In this document: positions 11,247 to 20,258 of the stretch, in pieces | Layout of the letters: each line of letters starts with the position of its first letter | Numbering within the stretch: position 1 is the first letter of the stretch | Assembly (NCBI RefSeq): GCF_000350165.1 | Contig: NZ_CAUI01000021.1 | Coordinates: 1-64,000, forward strand | Source of the DNA: Halanaerobium saccharolyticum subsp. saccharolyticum DSM 6643 | GTDB taxonomy: Bacteria > Bacillota > Halanaerobiia > Halanaerobiales > Halanaerobiaceae | Direction of reading: 5' to 3' | Length of the DNA stretch: 64,000 bases | Program-made: the position numbers and the translations under genes | The notes under the pieces: model-generated | Databases searched by the model: none | Told to the model about the DNA's origin: nothing | What the model saw: the letters and a program-made list of their open reading frames with translations, nothing else

Positions 11247-11897
11247 ATGTTTGATTGGTTAATTAATGGAATGGCGTATGCTCTAGATTTTATTTACAAT
11301 ATTGTTGGTAATTATGGTTTAGCAATAATAATTTTCACTTTATTGATTAAGATTGTTCTTTATCCACTGACTGCAAAACAGACGCGCTCAATGAGGGAAA
11401 TGCAGGAAATACAGCCTGAAGTAAAAAAACTTCAAGAAAAATATAAAGATGATAAAGAAAAGCAGCAAGAAGAAATGATGAATCTTTATCAGGAACATGG
11501 AGTTAATCCGGCTGCTGGTTGTTTGCCAATGATTGTTCAGATGGCTATTTTGATTCCTTTATACAGAACGATTTTTGCTTTAGGTGATAAAATGGCAAAT
11601 GAAGCCTTTTTATGGATTGGAACTATAACCAATGGTTCTTTAGCTGAACCTGATATTGCTATAGTTCTGTTAAATGCAGTTATTATGTTTGGACAAACAT
11701 ATATGACTCAACAAATATCTGGTGGAGATGGCAAAAGTAATAAGATGATGTATATGATGCCGCTTTTTATAATCTTTATTGGTTTTAGATTACCTTCTGG
11801 TGTATTATTATACTGGTTTACATCAACTCTATTTACTGTAGCACAGCAGTATTTCTTATCCAAAGAACCCAGCAGAATCAAGGGGGATGCAAAGTAA
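11247..11897 (+). CDS. yidC: membrane protein insertase YidC/Oxa1
   Basis: This inserts inner-membrane proteins alone or with SecYEG. At 216 aa it is the short Oxa1-type core. It has hydrophobic segments near 20-40, 95-115, 135-155 and 170-200, a charged cytoplasmic coiled region (about 50-80), and the conserved arginine-containing groove region (NPAAGCLPMIVQMAILIPLY). It lacks the large periplasmic domain of Gram-negative YidC, and there is no lipobox at the N-terminus. It follows yidD by 14 bp and overlaps the khpB operon. Confidence 0.93.
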   Translation: MFDWLINGMAYALDFIYNIVGNYGLAIIIFTLLIKIVLYPLTAKQTRSMREMQEIQPEVKKLQEKYKDDKEKQQEEMMNLYQEHGVNPAAGCLPMIVQMAILIPLYRTIFALGDKMANEAFLWIGTITNGSLAEPDIAIVLLNAVIMFGQTYMTQQISGGDGKSNKMMYMMPLFIIFIGFRLPSGVLLYWFTSTLFTVAQQYFLSKEPSRIKGDAK

Positions 11898-11899
11898 AT

Positions 11900-12535
11900 A
11901 TGAAAAGCATAAAAGTAGAAGCTAAAAATGTAGAAAAGGCAGTGAAAAAGGCTCTAGCTGAGCTTGAAATTGACAGAAAAGATGCTGAAATTAATGTTAT
12001 AGATAAAGGAAGTAAAGGATTATTAGGTTTAATTGGAGCAAAAGATGCTGTTGTAGAAGTGAATGAAATTTTTGATCCTGTAAAAAAGGGTAAAGAATTT
12101 TTAGAGACACTTTTAAATAAAGCTAATATAAATGTAGGTGTAGAAATACTAGAAGAAAAAAGTAATGAAGAACAGGTTGTCTATAACTTAACAGGAGAAA
12201 AAGAACTAGGATTAGTAATTGGTCATCGAGGAGAAACTCTTGATGCAATGCAGTATTTAACTTCTATCTATATAAATAAAGAACTGGAAGAATATTTCAG
12301 AGTTCTACTTGATGCTGAAGGATATCGTGATCGCAGGAAAGAAACATTAGAGAGATTGGCAGAAAGGCTTGCTTCTAAAGCAGAGAGAAAGAAGAGAAAA
12401 GTTGTGTTAGAACCAATGCCACCACACGAAAGAAGGATTATTCATATAACGCTTAAAGAAAATAAAAATGTTAAATCATACAGTGAGGGAAAAGAGCCCT
12501 ACCGTAAAGTTATGATAGAACCATTAGATAAGTAA
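11900..12535 (+). CDS. khpB: RNA-binding protein KhpB (Jag), KH and R3H domains
   Basis: An N-terminal Jag domain (EAKNVEKAVKKALAEL, about 5-50), a KH domain with the GHRGETLDAMQYL loop (about 105-150), and a C-terminal R3H domain (MPPHERRIIH) are in the standard order. The family binds RNA and affects cell division and envelope synthesis in Gram-positive bacteria. At 211 aa it follows yidC by 2 bp. Confidence 0.92.
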   Translation: MKSIKVEAKNVEKAVKKALAELEIDRKDAEINVIDKGSKGLLGLIGAKDAVVEVNEIFDPVKKGKEFLETLLNKANINVGVEILEEKSNEEQVVYNLTGEKELGLVIGHRGETLDAMQYLTSIYINKELEEYFRVLLDAEGYRDRRKETLERLAERLASKAERKKRKVVLEPMPPHERRIIHITLKENKNVKSYSEGKEPYRKVMIEPLDK

Positions 12536-12626
12536 TAAATTATCTAATATAAATAAAAGAGCTGTATCATTTATGGTGCAGTTATAATAAATAGAAAAAT
12601 TAAAGAAGCAGATGGCTTTTATCATT

Positions 12627-12662
12627 AACCCAGCAGGAAATTTCTCTGCTGGGTTATGTTTT
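12627..12662 (+). terminator. hairpin terminator or attenuator before mnmE
   Basis: AACCCAGCAG (12627-12636) pairs perfectly with CTGCTGGGTT (12646-12655), followed by ATGTTTTA. It lies between khpB and mnmE, and the mnmE ribosome-binding site (TAGGAGGTG) begins immediately after. It may end the rnpA-khpB transcript or attenuate read-through. Confidence 0.65.
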
Positions 12663-12677
12663 AGGAGGTGTTAAGTA

Positions 12678-14072
12678 ATGGATATTTTAAAAGAAGATAC
12701 AATTGCAGCAATTGCAACCCCATTTGGCACTGGAGGAACGGGTAAAATAAGAATTAGTGGTCCCCAGGCTTATGAAATTGGAGATAAAATTTTTAGTTCA
12801 ATAAAGAAAACAAAGAAGCTATCTAAACAGAAAACGTATACTGCTCATTATGGTCACATTAAAGATCCCGAAAATGATAAGACTATTGATGAAGTAGTGG
12901 CAATAATGATGAGACGACCGCATTCTTTTACAGGTGAAAATGTATTAGAATTTGACTGTCATGGGGGAATGACTCCCCTAAAGTCTGTTTTAGATTTAGT
13001 TTTAAAAAATGGGGCACGTCTTGCAGAAGCAGGAGAATTTTCTCAAAGAGCTTTTTTAAATGGAAGAATTGATTTGGCTCAAGCAGAAGCAATTATAGAA
13101 GTGATAAACTCGAAAACTGAAAAAAGTCTTGATTTAGCTGTAGATCAATTAAATGGTAAATTGTCCAAAAAAGTTGATCAAATAAAAGAAGAAGCTGTAG
13201 AAATACTTGCTCATCTGGAAGCGGCAATCGATTATCCCGAAGATGAAGTTGAAGGCTTTTCTCCAGCGAAGTTAGACGATAAATTCTATCATATAAAAGA
13301 AGAGATAGATAAGTTATTAAAAAGCAGCAAACAGGGTAAAATTTATAAAGAAGGCTTAAAAACAGTAATTGTTGGTAAACCAAATGTAGGAAAATCAAGT
13401 CTTTTAAATTATTTTTTAGAAGAAAAAAGAGCTATTGTTACTGATATTCCAGGGACAACCAGAGATGTAATTGAAGAATACGTTAATTTACAAGGAATAC
13501 CTCTTAAAATTATCGATACAGCAGGTATTAGAAAAACAGAAGATGCTGTTGAAAAAATAGGGGTAGAACGGACTAGAAAATCTGCAGAAAAGGCGGATCT
13601 AGTTTTGTTTATGTTAGATATTAGTCAGGGTATTACTGCTGAAGACAGAGAAATTTATAAATTAATTAAAGATAAACCTTTAATAGTTGTTGTTAACAAG
13701 ACTGATTTACCAGCAAAAACAAATAAGAAAAAAATTGAAAAAGAGTTTTCTGAGCATAGTGTTCTCTGGATATCATTATTAGCAGAAGAAGGTTTAAACC
13801 AGTTAAAAAATGATATTTTGAAAGAAATCTTAGATGAAGATATTGATATGGACTCTGAAACAATAGTTACTCAAAGCAGACATAAAGATGCTTTGGTTAA
13901 AGCTTTGGAAGCAATAGAGAGAGTAATTGTTTCACATGAAACAAATATGCCTTATGATTTTTTAACAATAGATTTAAAAGACTGTTTGGATGCATTAGGA
14001 AAAATAACAGGAGAAACTGTAGCTGATGATATTTTAGATAGAATTTTTAATGATTTTTGTCTTGGAAAATAA
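12678..14072 (+). CDS. mnmE: tRNA uridine-5-carboxymethylaminomethyl modification GTPase MnmE
   Basis: With MnmG this modifies U34 of tRNAs reading split codon boxes. The N-terminal formyl-tetrahydrofolate-binding domain (TIAAIATPFGTGG), the inserted G domain (GKPNVGKSSLLN, DIPGTTRD, DTAG, NKTD) and the C-terminal catalytic CLGK (last four residues) are all intact. At 464 aa the length is normal. A parS site lies in frame near codon 417 (13928-13943). mnmG follows 25 bp downstream. Confidence 0.97.
   Translation: MDILKEDTIAAIATPFGTGGTGKIRISGPQAYEIGDKIFSSIKKTKKLSKQKTYTAHYGHIKDPENDKTIDEVVAIMMRRPHSFTGENVLEFDCHGGMTPLKSVLDLVLKNGARLAEAGEFSQRAFLNGRIDLAQAEAIIEVINSKTEKSLDLAVDQLNGKLSKKVDQIKEEAVEILAHLEAAIDYPEDEVEGFSPAKLDDKFYHIKEEIDKLLKSSKQGKIYKEGLKTVIVGKPNVGKSSLLNYFLEEKRAIVTDIPGTTRDVIEEYVNLQGIPLKIIDTAGIRKTEDAVEKIGVERTRKSAEKADLVLFMLDISQGITAEDREIYKLIKDKPLIVVVNKTDLPAKTNKKKIEKEFSEHSVLWISLLAEEGLNQLKNDILKEILDEDIDMDSETIVTQSRHKDALVKALEAIERVIVSHETNMPYDFLTIDLKDCLDALGKITGETVADDILDRIFNDFCLGK
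13928..13943. promoter_or_regulatory. parS site inside mnmE
   Basis: The 16-bp sequence TGTTTCACATGAAACA is a perfect inverted repeat apart from the central CA/TG arrangement, differing at one base from the widespread consensus TGTTTCACGTGAAACA. It recurs exactly at 19253-19268. It is a predicted ParB loading site. Confidence 0.85.
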
Positions 14073-14097
14073 TTATTAATAAAAAGGGAGAGATATA

Positions 14098-16008
14098 ATG
14101 GATTTTCATAGATATCCAAAGGAGTATGATGTAATAGTAATTGGTGCAGGACATGCAGGCTGCGAAGCCTCCTTAGCCCCAGCACGTATGGGTTTAAAAA
14201 CTCTTACTTTAACAGTTAGTTTAGACCATGTAGCATTTATGCCATGTAATCCTTCGCTTGGAGGACCGGGAAAATCTCATATAGTAAGAGAAATTGATGC
14301 TTTAGGCGGAGAAATGGCTAGAAATATGGATGAAACAATGATTCAGATTAGAATGCTGAATACAAGCAAAGGACCAGCTGTTCATGGTTTGCGAGGTCAA
14401 TCAGATAAAGATGATTATCACAAAAGAATGAAACAAGTTTTAGAACAGGAAGATAATATTGATTTAAAACAGCAGATTGCTGAAGAAATAATTGTTGAAG
14501 ATGGTGAGGTAAAAGGTGTAGTTACAAAAACGGGAATATTTTTTCCAGGCAAAAAAGTTATATTAACAACCGGAACTTTTTTGAAAGGAAGAATAATAAT
14601 TGGAGAAGCTGAATTTAATGCTGGTCCTAACCAGCAGTATCCAGCTAATAAACTTTCAGGAAGTTTAAAAGATTTAGGAATTAATTTAAGAAGATTTAAA
14701 ACTGGAACCCCACCTCGTGTAAGTAAAAAATCACTTGATTTTTCTAAAATGGAACCTCAACCAGGTGAAGAAGGATTGAATTTTTCTTTTGAATCAAATC
14801 CACTTACAGGGGAACAAGTAATGTGCTATTTGACCTATACAAATGAAGAAACACACAGGATTATTGATCAAAACAAAGCAAGAACTCCTCTTTTTAGTGG
14901 AGTGATAGAAGGCGTTGGGCCTCGTTATTGCCCTTCAATTGAAGATAAGGTGGTTCGTTTCCCAGATAAAGATAGGCATCAGCTATTTTTAGAGCCCGAA
15001 GGTTTGGATACAGATGAATATTATGTTTCTGGTCTTCCAACCAGTTTACCATATGATGTGCAAATTGAGATGACAAAAACTATAGCTGGTTTAGAGAATG
15101 TAGAAATTATGCGTCCGGGTTATGCAATTGAATATGATTGTGTAGATCCAGAAGAGCTAAAACTTGATTTAGAGCTTAAAAAAGTTAAAGGTTTATACAC
15201 AGCAGGACAGATTAATGGTAGTTCTGGTTATGAAGAGGCGGCTGGACAGGGTTTAATTGCCGGAATTAATGCAGCCAGAAACTTACAGGAAAAAGATCCA
15301 ATTATTTTAAAACGTTCCCAGGCTTATATCGGAGTTTTAATTGATGATTTAGTTACTAAAGGCACACCTGAACCATACAGAATAATGACTTCTAGAGCAG
15401 AATATAGATTACTACTTCGACAAGATAATGCAGATCAGCGTTTAACTCCACTTGGCAGAGAAATTGGTCTTGTAAGTGATCAAAGATATGAGCATTATCA
15501 AGAAAAGGTTGAAGGTGTTAAAAAAGCTCTTGCATATTTAAGAGCAGATGAAAATCAGGTTAATCCAACTAAAGAGGTAAGAGCTAAATTAGAAGAATTG
15601 GAAAGCGGAAATTTAAGTAAACCAGTAAGTCTAGAGAAACTTCTAAGACGTCCAGAAATTTCTTATAAAGACCTTGAATTTTTTGCTGAAGATTTACCTA
15701 AAATTAAAAAAGATGTACAAGAACAAATTGAGATTCAGGTGAAGTATAAAGGTTATATCGACCGTCAGGAAGCTCAAGTTGAACAATTTAGAAAAATGGA
15801 AGAAAAGAAGATTCCGAAAGAATTAGATTATAATGATCTAGAAAATCTAAGACTTGAAGCAAGGGAAAAACTAAATAAAATAAGACCCATTTCAATAGGA
15901 CAAGCTTCTCGTATTTCTGGTGTGTCTCCAGCTGATATTTCAGCGTTAATGATTTATCTTGAGCAATACAATCGGCAGAAAAAGGATGATCAGAATGGAG
16001 ATCAATAA
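14098..16008 (+). CDS. mnmG: tRNA uridine-5-carboxymethylaminomethyl modification enzyme MnmG (GidA)
   Basis: This is the FAD- and NADH-dependent partner of MnmE. The N-terminal dinucleotide-binding motif [17 protein letters not shown], the conserved [12 protein letters not shown] region and RFKTGTPPR are visible, with a helical C-terminal domain ([12 protein letters not shown]-like). At 636 aa the length is typical. Its 3' end overlaps rsmG by 14 bp, suggesting coupling. Confidence 0.97.
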   Translation: MDFHRYPKEYDVIVIGAGHAGCEASLAPARMGLKTLTLTVSLDHVAFMPCNPSLGGPGKSHIVREIDALGGEMARNMDETMIQIRMLNTSKGPAVHGLRGQSDKDDYHKRMKQVLEQEDNIDLKQQIAEEIIVEDGEVKGVVTKTGIFFPGKKVILTTGTFLKGRIIIGEAEFNAGPNQQYPANKLSGSLKDLGINLRRFKTGTPPRVSKKSLDFSKMEPQPGEEGLNFSFESNPLTGEQVMCYLTYTNEETHRIIDQNKARTPLFSGVIEGVGPRYCPSIEDKVVRFPDKDRHQLFLEPEGLDTDEYYVSGLPTSLPYDVQIEMTKTIAGLENVEIMRPGYAIEYDCVDPEELKLDLELKKVKGLYTAGQINGSSGYEEAAGQGLIAGINAARNLQEKDPIILKRSQAYIGVLIDDLVTKGTPEPYRIMTSRAEYRLLLRQDNADQRLTPLGREIGLVSDQRYEHYQEKVEGVKKALAYLRADENQVNPTKEVRAKLEELESGNLSKPVSLEKLLRRPEISYKDLEFFAEDLPKIKKDVQEQIEIQVKYKGYIDRQEAQVEQFRKMEEKKIPKELDYNDLENLRLEAREKLNKIRPISIGQASRISGVSPADISALMIYLEQYNRQKKDDQNGDQ

Positions 16009-16726
16009 GGAGAAGTTTATTGAAAAATTAGAGTCAGGAATTAAAAAGTTAAATATATCTTATAGTAATGAACAGCTTGAACAGCTTTGGGAATATTACC
16101 TGTTCTTTATTCAAGAAAATAAAAAATATAATTTAAGTACAATTACAGAACCAGAAGCAGTTATAAAAAAACACTTCTTAGATTCTTTAGTTATTTTAAA
16201 TCAATTGGATCTTGGGCAAAGAAAAAGATGGTTAGATATTGGAACAGGAGCTGGTTTTCCAGGAATGGTTTTAAAATTATTTTTGCCCGGAGATAGTTTT
16301 TATTTATTAGATTCTTCTTCTAAAAAAGTTAATTTTTTAAACCAATTGAGTTATAAACTTGGCCTAACAGGTATTGATGCTACCCACGGCAGGGCTGAGG
16401 ATCTAGCACAAATAGAAGAATGGCGTGGCTCTTTTGATTATGTTTGTTCAAGAGCGGTGGCCTCATTAAATGTTTTATTGGAATATGCAGTTCCATTTCT
16501 AAAAATAGGTGGATTTGCTTATCTTTATAAAGGCCCTGAATATAAGGAAGAAATTAAAGAGGCTGAACAAGCTTTAAATATCTTAGGTGCAGAGATTAAG
16601 GAAACAATTGAGCTTGATGTTCCCGGGCTTAAAGCGGAAAGATACCTAATTGTAATAGAAAAAACTGATTTAACTGATAAAAAATATCCTAGACGGGCTG
16701 GAATACCTAAAAAGCGCCCTCTGTAA
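15995..16726 (+). CDS. rsmG: 16S rRNA (guanine527-N7)-methyltransferase RsmG
   Basis: This SAM-dependent enzyme methylates G527 of 16S rRNA. The conserved NLT/NLS-type segment (KKYNLSTI), the SAM loop [15 protein letters not shown] and the SRAVASL motif are seen. I chose ATG 15995, preceded by AAGGATGAT, giving 243 aa; longer frames run further into mnmG without a better ribosome-binding site. It is the last gene of the mnmE-mnmG-rsmG group. Confidence 0.95.
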   Translation: MEINKEKFIEKLESGIKKLNISYSNEQLEQLWEYYLFFIQENKKYNLSTITEPEAVIKKHFLDSLVILNQLDLGQRKRWLDIGTGAGFPGMVLKLFLPGDSFYLLDSSSKKVNFLNQLSYKLGLTGIDATHGRAEDLAQIEEWRGSFDYVCSRAVASLNVLLEYAVPFLKIGGFAYLYKGPEYKEEIKEAEQALNILGAEIKETIELDVPGLKAERYLIVIEKTDLTDKKYPRRAGIPKKRPL

Positions 16727-16828
16727 ATTTTTTTAGAAAGCTTAATTAAGTTTAGCCAGCATTTAAATTATTATAAAGGATATTCAACTATTTTAGAGAA
16801 ATATATGTCTAAGTGGGGGTAATTTTTA

Positions 16829-17629
16829 ATGAAAATTCCTTTTTTGAATCAGGAAAATGAAAAAAACAAGGAACAAATTACAGAAATAAAAGTAGAAAAA
16901 ATAAAAACTAATCCATTTCAACCACGTCAAGAATTCAAACAGAAAGAAATTGAAGAACTAGCGCAATCAATTGACAATTTTGGTTTAATTCAGGCTATTA
17001 TTGTTAGAAAAATTGAAGGTGGATATGAATTAATTGCTGGTGAAAGAAGGCTTAGAGCTGCTAAATTTTTGGGAAAAGAAGTTATTCCTGCAGTAATTAA
17101 AGATTTTAATGATCAAGAAATGGCTGAAATAGCGCTTATTGAAAATTTACAGCGCAAGGATTTGAATTTTTTGGAAGAAGCACAAGCTTATCAGAGGCTT
17201 TTAGATGAATTTGATTTAACTCAAAATGAATTGGCTGCTAGAGTTTCTAAAAGTCAATCAACTATTGCTAATAAGCTGCGTTTATTAAAACTTTCAATTA
17301 ATGTCAGAAAAGAGATTTTAGCTGCTGATTTAAGTGAAAGACATGGAAGAGCTTTACTAAAACTTAAATCAGAAAAGGAACAGCTAAATATTATTGGGGA
17401 AATCAAGAAAAAAGATCTTAATGTTAGAGAAAGCGAAAATTTAATAAACAAAAAAATGAAACCTTCAAGAAACAAAAGTCAAATCAAACATATATCTGAT
17501 GATTTAAGGCTTTTTGCTAATTCTTTAGAAAAAAGGATTTCAGAAATTAAAGATTCTGGTATCAAAGTTGAATTAGAACGTAATGATGATCAAAATAGCA
17601 TAGAATATTATATTAAGCTTTCAAAATAG
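16829..17629 (+). CDS. noc: nucleoid occlusion protein Noc (ParB paralogue)
   Basis: This is a ParB/Spo0J-family CTPase-type protein that keeps division off the nucleoid by binding Noc sites. The GERRLRAA box is at 71-78 and the helix-turn-helix reads SKSQSTIANKLRLLKL (140-155). The residues at the four positions that separate Noc from ParB specificity are Gln143, Lys149, Lys154 and Arg171, as in B. subtilis Noc. The C-terminal region (RLFANSLEKRISEIKDSGIK) also resembles Noc. The N-terminus is short; a membrane-targeting helix is not obvious. A perfect Noc-binding palindrome exists at 24437-24450. Confidence 0.9.
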   Translation: MKIPFLNQENEKNKEQITEIKVEKIKTNPFQPRQEFKQKEIEELAQSIDNFGLIQAIIVRKIEGGYELIAGERRLRAAKFLGKEVIPAVIKDFNDQEMAEIALIENLQRKDLNFLEEAQAYQRLLDEFDLTQNELAARVSKSQSTIANKLRLLKLSINVRKEILAADLSERHGRALLKLKSEKEQLNIIGEIKKKDLNVRESENLINKKMKPSRNKSQIKHISDDLRLFANSLEKRISEIKDSGIKVELERNDDQNSIEYYIKLSK

Positions 17630-17649
17630 AGTTATAAAGAGGTGAAATA

Positions 17650-18426
17650 ATGGCTAAAAAAATAGCGATTGTCAACCAAAAAGGTGGGGTTGGCAAAAGT
17701 ACTACAGCAGTTAACTTAAGTGCTGGCCTGGCAGAGAAGAATAATAAAGTTTTGCTGATAGATATTGATCCTCAAGGTAATGCAAGCAGCGGTCTTGGAA
17801 TAGAAAAAGCAGAAGTTGAATTTACAATTTATGATTTATTAATTGAATCGGAGCCGCCTTCAAAAGCAATTTTGCATAGTAATAATGATAATTTAGATGT
17901 TATTCCAGCTAACATAGAATTGGCAGGTGCAGAAATTGAGTTAGTGTCTATTATATCAAGGGAAAGCAGACTAAAGAAGTCTTTAAAAACAGTTAATGAA
18001 AATTATGATTATATAATAATTGACTGCCCTCCTTCTCTGGGTTTGCTGACTTTAAATGCTTTAACTGCCGCTGATAGTGTGATGGTCCCTATTCAATGTG
18101 AATACTATGCTTTAGAAGGTTTAGGGCAGCTGATGAATACCATTGAATTGGTTCGAAAAAATTTGAATTCTGATTTAAGAATCGAGGGAGTTTTAATGAC
18201 AATGTATGATGCTAGAACTAATTTGTCTGAGCAGGTAATAGATGAAGTTAAAGATTATTTCTCAGAACTTGTTTTTGAAACAATTATTCCTCGAAATGTT
18301 CGGCTAAGTGAAGCTCCAAGTTTCGGTAAAGCAATACTTGATTATAGTTCTAACTCAAAAGGTGCAGAGGCATATAGAAAATTAGCAGAGGAAGTGATCT
18401 CTCTTGAGCAAGAAAAGACTTGGTAA
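17650..18426 (+). CDS. parA: chromosome partitioning ATPase ParA (Soj)
   Basis: This is a Walker-type ATPase that moves or regulates ParB-parS complexes and, in B. subtilis, controls DnaA. The deviant Walker A KGGVGKSTTAVN starts at residue 11, and switch motifs DIDPQGNAS and IIDCPPSLG are intact. At 258 aa it is a small chromosomal ParA without an N-terminal extension. AGAGGTGAAATAATG supports the start. The 3' end overlaps parB by 23 bp. Confidence 0.96.
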   Translation: MAKKIAIVNQKGGVGKSTTAVNLSAGLAEKNNKVLLIDIDPQGNASSGLGIEKAEVEFTIYDLLIESEPPSKAILHSNNDNLDVIPANIELAGAEIELVSIISRESRLKKSLKTVNENYDYIIIDCPPSLGLLTLNALTAADSVMVPIQCEYYALEGLGQLMNTIELVRKNLNSDLRIEGVLMTMYDARTNLSEQVIDEVKDYFSELVFETIIPRNVRLSEAPSFGKAILDYSSNSKGAEAYRKLAEEVISLEQEKTW

Positions 18427-19252
18427 AGGTTTAAGTGCGCTTATAAACAATGATGATAATATTGATCAAAGTAGAGTTGAAGACGTATTCACTGATCAAA
18501 TAGAACCCAATCCTTTTCAACCGAGAACCAATTTTGATGAAGATACATTAAAAGAACTTGCGAACTCAATTCAAGAAAAAGGCGTTATCCAACCAATTAC
18601 TGTTAGAAAAATTAAAGCTGAAAAATATCAAATTGTTACAGGCGAAAGACGCTGGAGAGCTTCAAAACTAGTTGGACTAAAAAAAATACCGGCTGTAATT
18701 AGAGATTTTAATGATCAAGAGATGCTGGAGGTTGCTTTAATTGAGAACATACAGCGTGAAGATTTAAACCCAATTGAAGAAGCTGCTGCCTATAAAGAGA
18801 TGATTGATAATTTTGGTATAACTCAAGCTGAACTTGCAAAACAAGTTGGTAAAAGTCGCTCTAATGTTTCAAATATGATTCGACTTTTAAAGCTTGCTGA
18901 AAAGGTTAAAAATCATCTACAGCATGGTGCAATTACAATAGGTCATGCACGAGCTCTTTTATCTTTAGAAGAGGAAGAAAAACAAGTTGCTGCCTGTGAA
19001 AATATAATTATTCAAGACCTGACAGTCCGGGAGACTGAAAAATATGTAGATAAATTAAAAAATCCTTTTGAAAACGAAAAAAAGAAAAATAAAAAACAAG
19101 AGTTAGAGCCTATTTGGCAGGAAGCAGCAGTTGAATTAGAGAAAAAATTGAAGACAAAAGTAAATATCAAGAAAAGAAAGAAAAACAACTTATTAACTAT
19201 AGAAATTGATAGTATAGAAAAATTAAATGACTTATTAGATAAACTGAATTAG
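18404..19252 (+). CDS. parB: chromosome partitioning protein ParB (Spo0J)
   Basis: This CTP-dependent clamp loads at parS. It begins KKRLGKGLSALI, the ParA-interacting N-terminus; the GERRWRAS box is at 80-87, and the HTH region GKSRSNVSNMIRLLKL is at 149-164 with Arg152 and Gly180 at ParB-type specificity positions. At 282 aa it has a usual dimerisation C-terminus. The start is TTG inside the end of parA, with AGAGGAAG upstream. A parS site begins directly after its stop codon. Confidence 0.96.
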   Translation: MSKKRLGKGLSALINNDDNIDQSRVEDVFTDQIEPNPFQPRTNFDEDTLKELANSIQEKGVIQPITVRKIKAEKYQIVTGERRWRASKLVGLKKIPAVIRDFNDQEMLEVALIENIQREDLNPIEEAAAYKEMIDNFGITQAELAKQVGKSRSNVSNMIRLLKLAEKVKNHLQHGAITIGHARALLSLEEEEKQVAACENIIIQDLTVRETEKYVDKLKNPFENEKKKNKKQELEPIWQEAAVELEKKLKTKVNIKKRKKNNLLTIEIDSIEKLNDLLDKLN

Positions 19253-19268
19253 TGTTTCACATGAAACA
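19253..19268. promoter_or_regulatory. parS site directly after parB
   Basis: TGTTTCACATGAAACA, identical to the site in mnmE, begins at the base after the parB stop codon. It is a predicted ParB nucleation site about 9 kb from oriC. Confidence 0.88.
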
Positions 19269-19302
19269 AATATCTATAAAGAGAGTAGATAGGTGATATT
19301 TA

Positions 19303-19989
19303 ATGATTGGAACTATTGTTAATATAGCAGCTGTATTAGGGGGAAGTACAGTCGGGGTTCTTTTTAGAGGTAGATTTCCTGAGAAAGTTCAAAACACAGT
19401 GATCCATGGAATTAGTCTGGCTGTAATTTTAATTGGAATGCAGATGGCTTTTAGTATAGAAAAAGATCCAGATATTTTGCTGGTTATTTTTAGTCTAGTA
19501 ATTGGAGCTGTTATAGGTGAGTCACTGCAGATTGAAAAACGTTTGAATAAATTTGGTGAGAGTTTAAAAGAAAAATTTGGTGGGGGGGACGATCTTTTTG
19601 TACAGGGCTTTGTGCAGGCCAGTCTAATCTATTGTGTTGGAGCTATGGCTATTATGGGGGCAATTCAAGACGGTCTGAACAGTAATCCAAGTATTTTGTA
19701 TACTAAATCACTTTTAGATGGAATAACTTCGATTGCGTTTGCAGCAAGCACTGGAATTGGGGTTGCTTTTTCTGTGATTCCTATTTTTATTTATCAAGGT
19801 AGTATAACTCTTGCATCAAGTTGGGCTGCTGTTTATTTAACTGAAGATATGATTAGGGTTATGACTGCTAGTGGGGGTCTTTTAATTACTGCTATTGGGT
19901 TAAATATGCTGGGAGTTAGCAAAATAAAAACAGGGAATTTATTACCGGCTTTATTAGTAGCTGTAATTTTATCTGCTTTTGTTTTTTAA
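19303..19989 (+). CDS. DUF554 membrane protein
   Basis: A 228-aa hydrophobic protein begins MIGTIVNIAAVLGGSTVGVLF, with GAVIGESLQIEKRLNKFG and a GAMAIMGAIQDGL segment, the pattern of the YdfK/YqgA-like DUF554 family. Six or so membrane segments are visible. The function of the family is not established. It has AGGTGAT before the ATG and follows parS; its 3' flank leads to the glycine riboswitch. Confidence 0.85.
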   Translation: MIGTIVNIAAVLGGSTVGVLFRGRFPEKVQNTVIHGISLAVILIGMQMAFSIEKDPDILLVIFSLVIGAVIGESLQIEKRLNKFGESLKEKFGGGDDLFVQGFVQASLIYCVGAMAIMGAIQDGLNSNPSILYTKSLLDGITSIAFAASTGIGVAFSVIPIFIYQGSITLASSWAAVYLTEDMIRVMTASGGLLITAIGLNMLGVSKIKTGNLLPALLVAVILSAFVF

Positions 19990-19991
19990 TT

Positions 19992-20020
19992 TTGCAATAA
20001 TTAAGAAAATGATATATAAT
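19992..20020 (+). promoter_or_regulatory. promoter of the glycine cleavage operon
   Basis: TTGCAA (19992-19997) and TATAAT (20015-20020) are spaced 17 bp, about 25-30 bp before the riboswitch aptamer. Confidence 0.7.
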
Positions 20021-20046
20021 TAAAATAGATAATTGAATTAAAACGG

Positions 20047-20140
20047 GTGAAGGCTGGATGAGAGATCATTACTGGCGCCGAAGGAGCAAGGGGAACTGAA
20101 ACTCTCAGGCAAAAAGAATTCAGCTGGACGTAACTCTGAA
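20047..20140 (+). ncRNA. glycine riboswitch (single aptamer)
   Basis: The core is recognisable: GGATGAGAGATC, then GGCGCCGAAGGAGCAA, then AACTCTCAGGCAAAAAG, followed by CTGGACGTAACTCTGAAC. Only one full aptamer is visible; the trailing CTGGACGTAACTCTG looks like the ghost-aptamer partner of singlet glycine riboswitches. It stands directly before gcvT with a terminator between, so glycine binding probably turns the operon on by preventing termination. Aptamer limits are approximate. Confidence 0.88.
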
Positions 20141-20154
20141 CATAATTTTTTATG

Positions 20155-20197
20155 AACAGGGAGTCGGATTTTTTCCGGCTCCCTGTTCTGTTTGTTT
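20155..20197 (+). terminator. riboswitch-controlled terminator before gcvT
   Basis: GAACAGGGAGTCGG (20155-20168) pairs with CCGGCTCCCTGTTC (20176-20189), one G-T wobble, followed by TGTTTGTTTTA. It is the expression platform of the glycine riboswitch. Confidence 0.85.
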
Positions 20198-20258
20198 TAG
20201 ATAAATTTCACAAATGGCTGTTAGTTTAAAAGGCTTTTTAATTAAAAGGGGGCTAATT

